Below, one piece after another: positions 9,130 through 17,963 of a stretch of DNA of 64,000 bases. Where the stretch lies: NCBI RefSeq assembly GCF_019443505.1, contig NZ_CP080377.1, positions 1,178,001 through 1,242,000 of the forward strand, written 5' to 3'. The position numbers and the translations under genes are program-made. The notes under the pieces are model-generated. The model was not told where the DNA came from. It did not search any database and saw only the letters and a program-made list of their open reading frames with translations. Source of the stretch: Janthinobacterium sp. PAMC25594. GTDB taxonomy: Bacteria; Pseudomonadota; Gammaproteobacteria; Burkholderiales; Burkholderiaceae_D. Position 1 is the stretch's first letter. Each line of letters begins with the position of its first letter.

Positions 9130-9833
9130 CGCTTCGCCGCAAGGTCGGATAACATGGCTTTTACTGTCGCCACATCGTTGAACATCAGCACATCGAGCAT
9201 CGACAAGCCAGGCTGAAAAGCAGCCTTCGCCTGGTCATAAGGCTCGATCTTTGTTTCAATGAAATGCAAGTCAATGCCATGGCTGGCGAAAGCAGCGGCA
9301 TCATACAATTGCCGGCCACCGGGCAGATTGTAATAGCAACTTGCCTGTTCCCTTATACAAATGTCGATCACCCGCTCGGCACTGTGCAGGTGAGTGTTGC
9401 CATATACTGCGGAAGACAGCACAAAGTCGGTATCGAGCTGTAAATATTGCGCTATCGACAGTACGCTATGCTTCGCCATGTCAGCGATATTGTCATACTG
9501 CGCAAAAATAACTTCCGAAAAAATGGCACTGATTTTTTCGAAGAAAGGGGCTTTTCGATAGGAGTGCCGCAACGATTCTGCCATTTTCTTTTGCCACGGT
9601 CCGCTGCCTTGCGTCGCGATCTGATTTATTTTCAGGAAAGGACTGGCTGCCCGCAGCGGCACCGTGATGTAACGCACTTCACCAGCCAACAGCAGCCGGT
9701 TGCGGTTGATCCAGCCATTCTTGATGAAGTTGACGTCATCGTAAAAGACGAATTTATCCACGGCCGCAACAAGCTGAAAATACCCGATGTAGGGGAACAG
9801 ATAGGGCTGCATGATCGCAAGCTTCATGCGCAT
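9126..9833 (-). CDS. WbqC-family protein
   Basis: A 235-residue WbqC-like protein. The N-terminal family signature is clear: AIMQPYLFPYIGYFQLVAAV, then FYDDVNFIKNGWINRNRLLL, then ITVPL. The C-terminal half carries LPGGRQLYDAAAFASHGIDL. The family occurs in O-antigen, capsule and flagellin-modification loci and its biochemical role is not established; a role in making N-acylated amino sugars has been suggested from context. Starts at 9833 and 9827 are both in frame, with AAGG upstream. It is the first gene of the minus-strand WbqC, PLP-protein, GNAT cluster. Confidence 0.88.
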   Translation of the reverse strand: MRMKLAIMQPYLFPYIGYFQLVAAVDKFVFYDDVNFIKNGWINRNRLLLAGEVRYITVPLRAASPFLKINQIATQGSGPWQKKMAESLRHSYRKAPFFEKISAIFSEVIFAQYDNIADMAKHSVLSIAQYLQLDTDFVLSSAVYGNTHLHSAERVIDICIREQASCYYNLPGGRQLYDAAAFASHGIDLHFIETKIEPYDQAKAAFQPGLSMLDVLMFNDVATVKAMLSDLAAKR

Positions 9834-9946
9834 GTCGCCTTGCCAGGTTCAAATGCCTGTACGTCAAGGCAGGCACCTGCTCGACGGCCGGGCGCGTAAG
9901 ATACGTCCAGTGTGTTGCTCATCATGTTCACTGCGGGTTCGGAACG

Positions 9947-10723
9947 TTAAAACGTGCTCATGCCGCCATCGGCGGAGATAATCGCGCCATTGATGAAATG
10001 CGAATCCTCGCCCGCCAGCAGCAATAGCAGGCCGTCGAGGTCTTCCGGCTTGCCCGGGCGCTTGTTCGGCAACATTTCGATCAGCTTCTTGCCCTGCTCG
10101 GTGGCGAAGTAATCCTCATTGATTTCCGTGGAAATATAGCCGGGGCAGATGGCGTTGGTGTTGATGCCATACTTGCCCCACTCCACGGCCATGGCGCGCG
10201 TCATGTGCACCATGCCCGCCTTGCTCATGCAATACACGCCGATCTGCGGCAGCACCTGCAAGCCGGCCATCGAGGCGATATTGATGATGCGGTGCTGTTT
10301 CTTCGGGTCGCCCTTGGCGCGCGCGATCATGCGCTTGGCCGTCTGCTGGGCCACGAAGAACGATCCGCGCAGGTTGGTGTCCATCACGAACGAATAATCT
10401 TCGGGCGTGACGTCGACCAGGCGTTGCGTGGTGGAGACACCGGAATTGTTGACGAGGATATCGATAGGGCCCGCTTCCGTTTCCGCATGCGCGATGGCCG
10501 ACTTGATGCTGGCGAAGTCGGTCACGTCGAGCGACACCACGTGCGCGGCGCCGCCATCGGCTTCGATTTCGGCGCGCAACTCCTTCAGGCGTTCGGTGCG
10601 GCGCGACGCCAGCACGACCTGCGCGCCGGCCTGGGCCAGCACTTTCGCAAAGCGCGCGCCGAGGCCGCTCGATGCGCCGGTAATCAGGGCAATCTTGCCC
10701 TCGAAATTGACTTCTATGCCCAC
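9947..10723 (-). CDS. SDR-family oxidoreductase
   Basis: A 258-residue classical short-chain dehydrogenase/reductase. It shows the NAD(P)-binding motif TGASSGLGARFAKVLAQAG (residues ~15-33), the NNSG structural motif near residue 91, the catalytic Ser in INIASMAGL and the YCMSK active-site Tyr and Lys near residues 163-167. Arg residues after the first beta strand (ASRRTERLKEL) favour NADPH. The C-terminus ISADGGMSTF is typical. It starts at GTG 10723 with AGGAG upstream. The substrate is unknown; relatives include 3-hydroxyacyl and 3-oxoacyl reductases. It is divergent from the ETF-QO gene across a 251-nt shared regulatory region, so a link to fatty-acid oxidation is plausible. Confidence 0.88.
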   Translation of the reverse strand: MGIEVNFEGKIALITGASSGLGARFAKVLAQAGAQVVLASRRTERLKELRAEIEADGGAAHVVSLDVTDFASIKSAIAHAETEAGPIDILVNNSGVSTTQRLVDVTPEDYSFVMDTNLRGSFFVAQQTAKRMIARAKGDPKKQHRIINIASMAGLQVLPQIGVYCMSKAGMVHMTRAMAVEWGKYGINTNAICPGYISTEINEDYFATEQGKKLIEMLPNKRPGKPEDLDGLLLLLAGEDSHFINGAIISADGGMSTF

Positions 10724-10974
10724 GAGCTACTCCTGTTTTATTTTAGACAACACTTTACACCGTGCCACTGGCACAGGGGCAAAATACCCTGCGTCACACT
10801 TGAGCAAAGGTAAACGCCATCATTACACAAAATGGCTGGATTTAGATTGCGGCGAGGGGCAATGTCACGCAAAATGGCGCCAAAGTTGCAATCCTCGCCA
10901 AAAACAAGCACACTCGTGCTTAAATATATCCGAAGATTCCTCACCCACCCATTTAGTGACTAACAATCGAGACC

Positions 10975-12651
10975 ATGACACAGCCTAATAACTTAGTTGA
11001 ACAGTACGGACCGCGCGACACCATGGAGTATGACGTGGTGATCGTCGGCGGCGGCCCCGCAGGCTTGGCGGCGGCCATCCGCCTGAAGCAGCTGGCCGCT
11101 GAAAAGGGCCAGGAAGTGTCCGTCTGCGTGCTGGAAAAAGGCGGCGAACTGGGCGCGCATATCCTGTCCGGCGCTATCATGGACCCGAAAGCGCTGACTG
11201 AACTGATACCGAACTGGAAAGAACTGGGCGCGCCCCTGAACACGGCAGTGACGGAAGACCGCATCCTGTTCCTGACGGAAACCAAAGCGTATAAAACGCC
11301 GAACTTCGCCGTGCCGGCCTGCTTTGAAAACCACGGCAACTACATCGTCTCGCTGGGCAATGTGGTGCGCTGGATGGGCCAGCAGGCGGAAAACCTGGGC
11401 GTGGAAATCTTCCCGGGCTTCCCTGCCGCGGAAATCCTCTACAACGACGACGGCTCCGTGAAAGGCGTGGCGACCGGCAATATGGGCGTCAAGCGCGATG
11501 GCGAACCGGGTCCCGACTTCCAGCTGGGCATGGAATTGCACGCCAAGTACACCCTGTTCGCCGAAGGCGCGCGCGGTCACCTGGGCAAGCAGCTGATGGC
11601 AAAGTATGACTTGAACGCCGGCAAGGATCCCCAATCGTACGGCATCGGCATCAAGGAATTGTGGGAAATCGACCCTGCCCTGCACCAGCCGGGCCTGGTG
11701 ATCCACTCGACGGGCTGGCCATTGGACGCGAAGACCTATGGCGGCTCCTTCCTGTACCACCTGGAAAACAATCAGGTCATGGTCGGTTATGTGGTGGGCC
11801 TGAACTACGAAAACCCGTACCTGTCGCCGTACGAGGAATTCCAGCGTTATAAAACCCATCCGGAAATCCGCAAGTTCTTCGAAGGCGGCAAGCGCATTTC
11901 GTACGGCGCGCGCGCGATCACGGCCGGCGGCCTGCAATCGTTGCCAAAGCTCGTGTTCGCCGGCGGCGCGCTGATCGGCTGCGATGCAGGCTTTTTGAAC
12001 ATGAGCCGCATCAAGGGCAGCCACGCGGCCATCAAGAGCGGCATGCTGGCGGCGGACGCGGCCTTCGGCGCGCTGGGCGAACAGCGCCAGCACGACGAAC
12101 TGTCCAGCTACCCTGTCGCGTTTGAACAATCCTGGCTGCATGAAGAGCTGCACGTGGCGCGCAACGTCAAGCCTTGGCTGTCGAAGGGCCTGTACCTGGG
12201 CAGCCTGATGACGGGCATCGACCAGATCCTCTTCCGCGGCAAGGCGCCCTGGACCCTGCACCACACGCATGGCGACCACGAATGCCTGAAACCGGCGGCC
12301 CAGTCGAAAAAGATCGTGTATCCGAAACCCGATGGCAAGCTGACCTTCGACAAGATGTCGTCCGTCTTCATCTCGAACACCAACCACGCGGAAGACCAGC
12401 CGATCCATCTGACCTTGAAGAACGCCAGCGTGCCCGTCGACGTCAACCTGGCCATGTATGCGGGTCCGGAAGCGCGCTACTGTCCCGCCGGCGTGTACGA
12501 GTTCGTGAAGAACGACGACGGCGCCGAACGCCTGCAGATCAATGCGCAAAACTGCGTGCACTGCAAGACCTGCGACATCAAGGACCCGACGCAAAACATC
12601 GTCTGGGTCACACCGGAAGGCGGCGGCGGACCGAATTATCCAAATATGTAA
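10975..12651 (+). CDS. electron transfer flavoprotein-ubiquinone oxidoreductase
   Basis: ETF-QO (558 residues) passes electrons from reduced ETF, produced by acyl-CoA dehydrogenases, to ubiquinone at the inner membrane. It has an N-terminal FAD-binding Rossmann motif (DVVIVGGGPAGLAAAIRLKQ, residues ~19-38), the characteristic VCVLEKGGELGAHILSGAI, and a C-terminal 4Fe-4S domain whose cysteines are seen in RYCPAGVYEF and NCVHCKTCDIKDPTQNI. Length and ending PEGGGGPNYPNM match the family. It is followed directly by an intrinsic terminator. It lies between the two sugar-modification clusters but is an ordinary respiratory gene. Confidence 0.95.
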   Translation: MTQPNNLVEQYGPRDTMEYDVVIVGGGPAGLAAAIRLKQLAAEKGQEVSVCVLEKGGELGAHILSGAIMDPKALTELIPNWKELGAPLNTAVTEDRILFLTETKAYKTPNFAVPACFENHGNYIVSLGNVVRWMGQQAENLGVEIFPGFPAAEILYNDDGSVKGVATGNMGVKRDGEPGPDFQLGMELHAKYTLFAEGARGHLGKQLMAKYDLNAGKDPQSYGIGIKELWEIDPALHQPGLVIHSTGWPLDAKTYGGSFLYHLENNQVMVGYVVGLNYENPYLSPYEEFQRYKTHPEIRKFFEGGKRISYGARAITAGGLQSLPKLVFAGGALIGCDAGFLNMSRIKGSHAAIKSGMLAADAAFGALGEQRQHDELSSYPVAFEQSWLHEELHVARNVKPWLSKGLYLGSLMTGIDQILFRGKAPWTLHHTHGDHECLKPAAQSKKIVYPKPDGKLTFDKMSSVFISNTNHAEDQPIHLTLKNASVPVDVNLAMYAGPEARYCPAGVYEFVKNDDGAERLQINAQNCVHCKTCDIKDPTQNIVWVTPEGGGGPNYPNM

Positions 12652-12676
12652 GACCCCGGCATCATTTATGCCTATA

Positions 12677-12714
12677 AAACAGCGTGGACACCTGATGGTT
12701 TCCACGCTGTTTTT
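12677..12714 (+). terminator. intrinsic terminator after ETF-QO
   Basis: An inverted repeat AAAACAGCGTGGA / TCCACGCTGTTTT with an 11-nt loop, ending in five T residues, begins 26 nt after the ETF-QO stop. The A-tract on the left arm lets it work in both directions. It separates ETF-QO from the glycosyltransferase gene that follows. Confidence 0.85.
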
Positions 12715-12793
12715 GATTCGCGCCATGCGAAGAAGTTTCTCTAATGCACTTCTAACCGTTACAATTCAGTCTGGCACTTACCATATCGCTCCC

Positions 12794-15469
12794 ATGCACG
12801 CTACCGATAACACAGCATCGCCCCAAAATGCCGCGCAGCAGCCGATGCAACTGGAAATCGATCATGTCGCCCAGTTGTATGAAAACGGCGAACATGCGCA
12901 AATGGAAAGCGCAACCCGTGCCTTGCTCGAGCGCTATCCGGCATCGGCCTTTGCCTGGAGCGTGCTGAGCATGGCCTTGCAGCTGCAGGGCAAAGATGCG
13001 CTGCCGGCATTGCACAAGACGGTGGACCTGGCGCCGGACGACGCCGAAGCGCATCTGCACCTTGGCAATGCCCAACTGGCGATCGGCCAACTGGACCTGG
13101 CCGTCGGATCGTATGTCCGGGCATTGGAAATCCAGCCTGCCTTTACAGAAGCGTTCAGCCGCCTGGGCGATGCCTTACAGGCCCAAGGCCATCTCCCGGA
13201 AGCGGCCGACTGCTATCGCGAGGTGCTGAAAATGGATCCCGCCCATGCCGTGGCGCACATGGGCTTGGGCGACATACTGCAGCTGCAGCGGCAATTCAAG
13301 GCTGCTGAAACCAGCTATCGTCATGCGCTGACGCTTGCTCCGGACGCCGCTGAAATTCATCGCGCAATTGGCGATGTACAGCTTGCGATGGGGCAGCATG
13401 AGCAGGCAATCCTCAGCTATGAGCGGGCGCTGGCAAGCGATCCCGACTGCGCCCTGGCGCATGGCGGGTTGGCCGACGTGCTGTACAAGCTGGGCCGCTA
13501 CCAGCAAGCAGCTGCCCGCTACGGCGCGGCCGTGCAATATCTCCCGCACGTCGCGGCGCACTACCACGGGTGGGGGCGCAGCTTGCATGCCATCGGCCAG
13601 GCGGCCGATGCCGAGGCGGCCTACCGGCGCGCCATCGAACTCGCTCCCTCAGTCGTAGCGCCATTGCTGCACTACGCAGACCTGCTGCGGGAAACACGAC
13701 GCACGGAACAGGCTATCGTCATCTACCAGGCGGTTTTCTTGCTGGAACCCAAGAATACGGACGCCCTGCACAACCTGGGCGTGGCCTTGCAGGAAAACGG
13801 CAAGCTCGACCAGGCCCTCGCGGCTTTCCAGCAGTTGCTGGCACTGATGCCCAATAACCCTATCGCCCATTGCAATATTGGCGTGGTCATGCAAGCCCTG
13901 GGGCAAAGGAGCATCGCCATGCAAAGTTACCGACGCGCCCTCGAAATGAACCCCAGGCACGCCGCCATCCACTTCAACCTGGGCACTTGCCAGATGGAAT
14001 CAGGTCAGATGGATGAGGCAGCCAAAAGCTACGCGACATCCATCAAACTCGACCCGCAAGCATATCAATCACATCTCAATCTCAATGGCACCCTGAACAG
14101 ACTTGGCCGTATCAACGAAGCCATCGCTCACTGCCGCCAAGTGCTGAAGAGCAATCCCGATTGGGATGAGCTGCATAGCAACCTGCTGTTCTACCTGAGC
14201 CATAGCGAGCATGTGGATGCCGCCGCGCTGTTTGCCGAACACCTGCGTTTTGGCGAGCGAGTCGAAGCACCGCTGCGCGGCGCCTGGCCACAACACACCA
14301 ACGTGCGCGATCCCGAGCGCCGCCTGCGCATCGGTTTTGTTTCCGCCGACTTGCATAACCATGCGGTAGCCCATTTCATCACGCCCATCCTCGAATACTT
14401 GAGCCTATCCCGGCAGGTGGAAATCGTGGCCTACGCCAACAGCTTTCACGATGACCATGTCAGCCGGCACCTGCACGGTCTGTTCGCGGTCTGGCGCCAG
14501 GTTGAAAAACTGAGCCATGCGGAGCTGGCGCAGCTGATCACCAGCGACGCCATCGACATCCTGATCGACCTGTCGGGCCACACCGGCTTCAACCGCCTGC
14601 CCACTTTTGCGCGCAAGGCGGCGCCGCTGCAGGTGAGCTGGATCGGTTATCCCGGGACGACTGGCTTGCAGGCGATGGACTACTACCTCACTGATCGCTA
14701 TTATTCACCGCCGGGCAAACTCGATAATCAGTTCACCGAGAAATTGGTACGTCTGCCGGCCGCAGCTCCTTTTCTTCCGTCCCCGGAATCACCGCCGGTC
14801 AGTACTGCCCCATCCATTGAGAAGGGCTACATCACTTACGGCAGCTTCAACCGTGCTGGCAAGCTGAATCGGGCAACCATTGCCCGCTGGTCAACATTGC
14901 TGCGCTTGGTTCCGAGTGCAAAAATGGTGCTCGCTGCGATGCCGAACAAGCACACCAGCGATATGGTGCGGGCATGGTTCGTCCGCGATGGGATTGATGC
15001 CAAACGGCTCACCTTCCATACACATACGAATATTCGTGATTATCTTGCCCTCCACGCCACGGTCGACTTGTGTCTCGACACCTATCCCTACACCAGCGGC
15101 ACGACCGGACTTCATGCCTTGTGGATGGGAGTGCCCACCCTGACCATGGTCGGACCGACATTGCCGGGCTACGTGACAGCGTCGATCCTTGCACATGCCG
15201 GCTTAACCGATTTTATCGCCTACAGCGAAGACGATTTTCTGCGGAAAGGCCGCAAGTTTGCCGAGGATATGAGTGTGCTGGCCGGTTTACGCATGCACAT
15301 GCGCGACCGCATGACCAACTCCGCGATCAGACAGCCGACACTAATTGCAAAGGGCCTGGAAGTTGCACTGCGCACCATGTGGCGGCGCTGGTGTGCCAGC
15401 GATCAGCCAATTTCGTTCGAGGCAAGCGCCATGGAAGAGCTTGCCAAACCGGCCGACGAGCAAGCTTGA
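12794..15469 (+). CDS. TPR-GT41 O-linked glycosyltransferase (OGT/SPINDLY-like), copy 1
   Basis: An 891-residue protein with about 12 TPR units (residues ~20-480) followed by a GT41 catalytic domain (~505-860). This is the architecture of O-GlcNAc transferase and the O-fucosyltransferase SPINDLY, which modify Ser/Thr of proteins. Conserved segments include RIGFVSADLHNHAVAHFITP near 511, LIDLSGHTGFNRL, VSWIGYPGTTGLQAMDYYLT, GSFNRAGKLNRATIARW (the nucleotide-binding Lys) and DTYPYTSGTTGLHALWMGVP. The last lacks the His and Asp of the GHTTGxD segment of OGT and looks more SPINDLY-like, so the donor sugar is uncertain. The frame is open upstream to 12542 inside ETF-QO; ATG 12794 lies beyond the terminator. 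It leads the gene series that ends in flagellin, so flagellin is the likely acceptor. Confidence 0.85.
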   Translation: MHATDNTASPQNAAQQPMQLEIDHVAQLYENGEHAQMESATRALLERYPASAFAWSVLSMALQLQGKDALPALHKTVDLAPDDAEAHLHLGNAQLAIGQLDLAVGSYVRALEIQPAFTEAFSRLGDALQAQGHLPEAADCYREVLKMDPAHAVAHMGLGDILQLQRQFKAAETSYRHALTLAPDAAEIHRAIGDVQLAMGQHEQAILSYERALASDPDCALAHGGLADVLYKLGRYQQAAARYGAAVQYLPHVAAHYHGWGRSLHAIGQAADAEAAYRRAIELAPSVVAPLLHYADLLRETRRTEQAIVIYQAVFLLEPKNTDALHNLGVALQENGKLDQALAAFQQLLALMPNNPIAHCNIGVVMQALGQRSIAMQSYRRALEMNPRHAAIHFNLGTCQMESGQMDEAAKSYATSIKLDPQAYQSHLNLNGTLNRLGRINEAIAHCRQVLKSNPDWDELHSNLLFYLSHSEHVDAAALFAEHLRFGERVEAPLRGAWPQHTNVRDPERRLRIGFVSADLHNHAVAHFITPILEYLSLSRQVEIVAYANSFHDDHVSRHLHGLFAVWRQVEKLSHAELAQLITSDAIDILIDLSGHTGFNRLPTFARKAAPLQVSWIGYPGTTGLQAMDYYLTDRYYSPPGKLDNQFTEKLVRLPAAAPFLPSPESPPVSTAPSIEKGYITYGSFNRAGKLNRATIARWSTLLRLVPSAKMVLAAMPNKHTSDMVRAWFVRDGIDAKRLTFHTHTNIRDYLALHATVDLCLDTYPYTSGTTGLHALWMGVPTLTMVGPTLPGYVTASILAHAGLTDFIAYSEDDFLRKGRKFAEDMSVLAGLRMHMRDRMTNSAIRQPTLIAKGLEVALRTMWRRWCASDQPISFEASAMEELAKPADEQA

Positions 15470-15684
15470 ATAAGCCCCCATTATGGACTTGGTGTTTTTA
15501 CCAGACCAGGTAACGCAATATCACCGAAAGGCGCGGCCCTCTTCAATGACGGCTTTTCAGCATGACAGGGCCTGGCACGGTGTAACCACTCACGCAACAT
15601 ATCGCAATAAAAAATACCTGGACAGCGTCTGAGCATGGATCGCAGCTGTCTTCATCCGTATAGAAAAAGATCTGAAGGACGCAT

Positions 15685-16806
15685 ATGAAACCCATTGGTG
15701 AAAATCCCCCCATTTATGTGACGCAGCCAACGCTGCCACCGCTGGAAGATTTTTTACCTTATCTGCAAGAGATATGGGCCAATAAAATCCTGACCAACGG
15801 GGGTCCGTTTCATCAGCAACTGGAACAGGCCCTGGCTGACTATCTTGGCGTCAAACACATTTCGCTGTTTGCGAACGGTACGCTGGCATTGATGACGGCG
15901 CTACAAGCTTTGCGCATTACAGGCGAAGTGATCACCACGCCCTATTCTTTCGTGGCGACCGCGCACTCGCTCCTGTGGAACGGCATCACGCCGGTGTTCA
16001 TCGACATCGCGCCAGGCAGTTTCAATATGGACCCGGCAAAGATCGAAGCTGCTATCACGCCGCAAACAACAGCCATCATGCCGGTCCACTGCTATGGCCA
16101 TCCCTGCGATGTGGAGCAAATTGAAACGATCGCCAGCAACTATGGATTGAAAGTCATCTATGACGCCGCACATGCATTCGGCGTGCACAGTGGCGGTAGC
16201 AGCGTAATGAATCAAGGTGATTTGTCAGTATTGAGTTTTCATGCGACCAAGGTATTCAATACCTTCGAAGGGGGAGCCATCGTTTCTCCCGATGCAAAGA
16301 CGAAACGCCACATCGATCATTTGAAGAATTTTGGCTTTGTCGACGAAGTGACCGTGGTCGCCGCTGGCATCAATGGCAAAATGAATGAGGTCAGTGCCGC
16401 TCTCGGCTTGCTGCAGTTGAAAACAATAGACCAGGCGCTGCAGCAACGCGCCAGCATTGACGCAATGTATCGCTCAGGCCTTGCCACGATAAGCGGCATC
16501 GAATGCCCGGCGCCACCTGAAGGCACGGTGACCAACCATGCTTATTTCCCAATTCTGGTACAGCAAGACTACCCGCTCAGCCGCGACGCCCTGTTTCAGA
16601 AAATGCGCGATGCCAGTATCTTTGCGCGTCGTTATTTTTACCCCCTGATCAGTAACTTTCCCATGTATCGCGGCATGCCTTCGGCAGCCAGCGCCAATCT
16701 GCCAAACGCATCGCGCATGGCCAGTCAGGTCATCTGCCTGCCCATGTATCCCGGCCTGAGTACAGCGCAGCTCGAACAGATTGTGCAATTGATACGGACA
16801 GCCTGA
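15685..16806 (+). CDS. DegT/DnrJ/EryC1/StrS-family aminotransferase
   Basis: A 373-residue PLP-dependent sugar aminotransferase that converts a keto group of a nucleotide-linked deoxysugar to an amine. The family signatures are NKILTNGGPFHQQLEQALAD near residue 32, SLFANGTLALMTALQALRI, the pyridine-binding Asp in VIYDAAHAFGV near 159, and the Schiff-base Lys in FHATKVFNTFEGG near 188. The overall look is close to FdtB/QdtB-type dTDP-3-amino-sugar enzymes. TGAAGGACGCAT just upstream supports the ATG at 15685. It lies between the first glycosyltransferase and the methyltransferase on the plus strand. A VioA-like 4-amino-sugar role is the main alternative. Confidence 0.9.
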   Translation: MKPIGENPPIYVTQPTLPPLEDFLPYLQEIWANKILTNGGPFHQQLEQALADYLGVKHISLFANGTLALMTALQALRITGEVITTPYSFVATAHSLLWNGITPVFIDIAPGSFNMDPAKIEAAITPQTTAIMPVHCYGHPCDVEQIETIASNYGLKVIYDAAHAFGVHSGGSSVMNQGDLSVLSFHATKVFNTFEGGAIVSPDAKTKRHIDHLKNFGFVDEVTVVAAGINGKMNEVSAALGLLQLKTIDQALQQRASIDAMYRSGLATISGIECPAPPEGTVTNHAYFPILVQQDYPLSRDALFQKMRDASIFARRYFYPLISNFPMYRGMPSAASANLPNASRMASQVICLPMYPGLSTAQLEQIVQLIRTA

Positions 16807-16858
16807 CGGCATGCCACCCAGGCATGCCCCCCCTCATCCTTTAGTACGAAAGACTTCC

Positions 16859-17956
16859 ATGAGCCAGTTCTCCCCCGCGGGTAAACCCGTCCTTATCTTT
16901 CCAGCAGGCATGGTGCGCTCGCTGGAATATCTTGAACAGTGTCAGCGCAACGGGCAGGCCGTGATCGGTTCTTCGTCGTTGGCTTACGATGTGAGCAAAA
17001 CCCGATATGCCCAATGGGAGGTACTGCCCTATATTACGGAAGCCGGCTTTGACCAAGCCTTGGGCGAACTGATCAAGCAGCACGATATCGGCGGCATCTA
17101 CACACCGAATCCCGTTGCCTGGGCCTATCTGAACAAGTCCCTGCCCCGGATCGCACCTGGCATTGCGGTGATTAATGCTTCGCCGGCAGAGGAAGAGCTG
17201 ACAGGCTACCGCACGGCCAGCAAACTGGGCCATCAATTGTTGACTCAAACACTGTCGCTGGCCTCCTGCGTGAGTGCAAAACCAGCCATGCCGGACGTGC
17301 AACTGAGCGCCCTGTTCCGCCATGCCAATATCATTCCAGGCATGTGCGACGATGAAAAGATCGGCGCCCTGTGTGAAATAGGCCGCTACAGCGTGCCTGG
17401 CGACATTGTCGAAATCGGCAGCGCGTATGGCAAGTCAGCTTTTGTGCTATCCCGACTGGCGCGCTTGTACGGCATCGGCAAGACCTTGTGCATCGATCCA
17501 TGGAAAAGAGAATACATGGTGCAAAACGATGCCGGCGGCATGGTTGACGACTCGGTCCAGTATTTTGACGCCGATGAAACGCTGCGCGTGTTTGAAATGA
17601 ATTTACTACCTTACAGCAATGGCGACATCAATTACATGCGCCTGCCATCGACCGAGGCGGCGCTGCACTATCGCGCGCAGCGCGCGGTGAGTACGGAAAG
17701 CTTCGGCATGACCGAATATTGTGGAAACATTGCCGTGCTACACATCGATGGCAACCACAGTTATGAAGCGGCGCGCGCCGATGTCGAAGCCTGGAGCGGT
17801 CATGTGTTGCCGGGCGGCTGGATCATCATCGACGATTACGTCTGGCCATATGGCGATGGTCCGCAGCGGGTGGGCGATGAATTTTTGCATAAAAACAGGA
17901 CTCGTCTCAGCTGCGCATTTGTCATGGGCACAGCACTCTTTCTGCAGTTGCACTGA
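16859..17956 (+). CDS. class I methyltransferase with pre-ATP-grasp-like N-terminus
   Basis: A 365-residue protein. The C-terminal half (~155-365) is a SAM-dependent class I methyltransferase of the Methyltransf_24 type, with motif I GDIVEIGSAYGKSAFVLSRL near 181, an acidic end of strand 2 in LCIDPW, and LHIDGNHSYEAARADVEAW plus GGWIIIDDYVWPYGDG further on. The N-terminal ~110 residues (PVLIFPAGMVRSLEYLEQCQ, then the region to TPNPVAWAYLN) resemble the nucleotide-free Rossmann-like domain that precedes ATP-grasp domains, but no ATP-grasp domain follows. The start at 16859 is chosen as the first ATG after the aminotransferase gene that fits this domain; the frame is open to 16811. Its place suggests O- or N-methylation of a flagellin sugar. 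Confidence 0.75.
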   Translation: MSQFSPAGKPVLIFPAGMVRSLEYLEQCQRNGQAVIGSSSLAYDVSKTRYAQWEVLPYITEAGFDQALGELIKQHDIGGIYTPNPVAWAYLNKSLPRIAPGIAVINASPAEEELTGYRTASKLGHQLLTQTLSLASCVSAKPAMPDVQLSALFRHANIIPGMCDDEKIGALCEIGRYSVPGDIVEIGSAYGKSAFVLSRLARLYGIGKTLCIDPWKREYMVQNDAGGMVDDSVQYFDADETLRVFEMNLLPYSNGDINYMRLPSTEAALHYRAQRAVSTESFGMTEYCGNIAVLHIDGNHSYEAARADVEAWSGHVLPGGWIIIDDYVWPYGDGPQRVGDEFLHKNRTRLSCAFVMGTALFLQLH

Positions 17957-17963
17957 GGCCCCC

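Noticed and set aside
10993..12726. A 577-residue minus-strand frame opposite ETF-QO
   Set aside because: The plus strand clearly encodes ETF-QO; the antisense translation has no family features.
12542..12793. Upstream extension of glycosyltransferase copy 1 into the end of ETF-QO
   Set aside because: It would cross the ETF-QO stop region and its terminator; the TPR region begins only after ATG 12794.
17721..17963. Upstream extension of glycosyltransferase copy 2 into the methyltransferase gene
   Set aside because: This stretch encodes the conserved end of the methyltransferase in another frame; ATG 17964 sits just after its stop.
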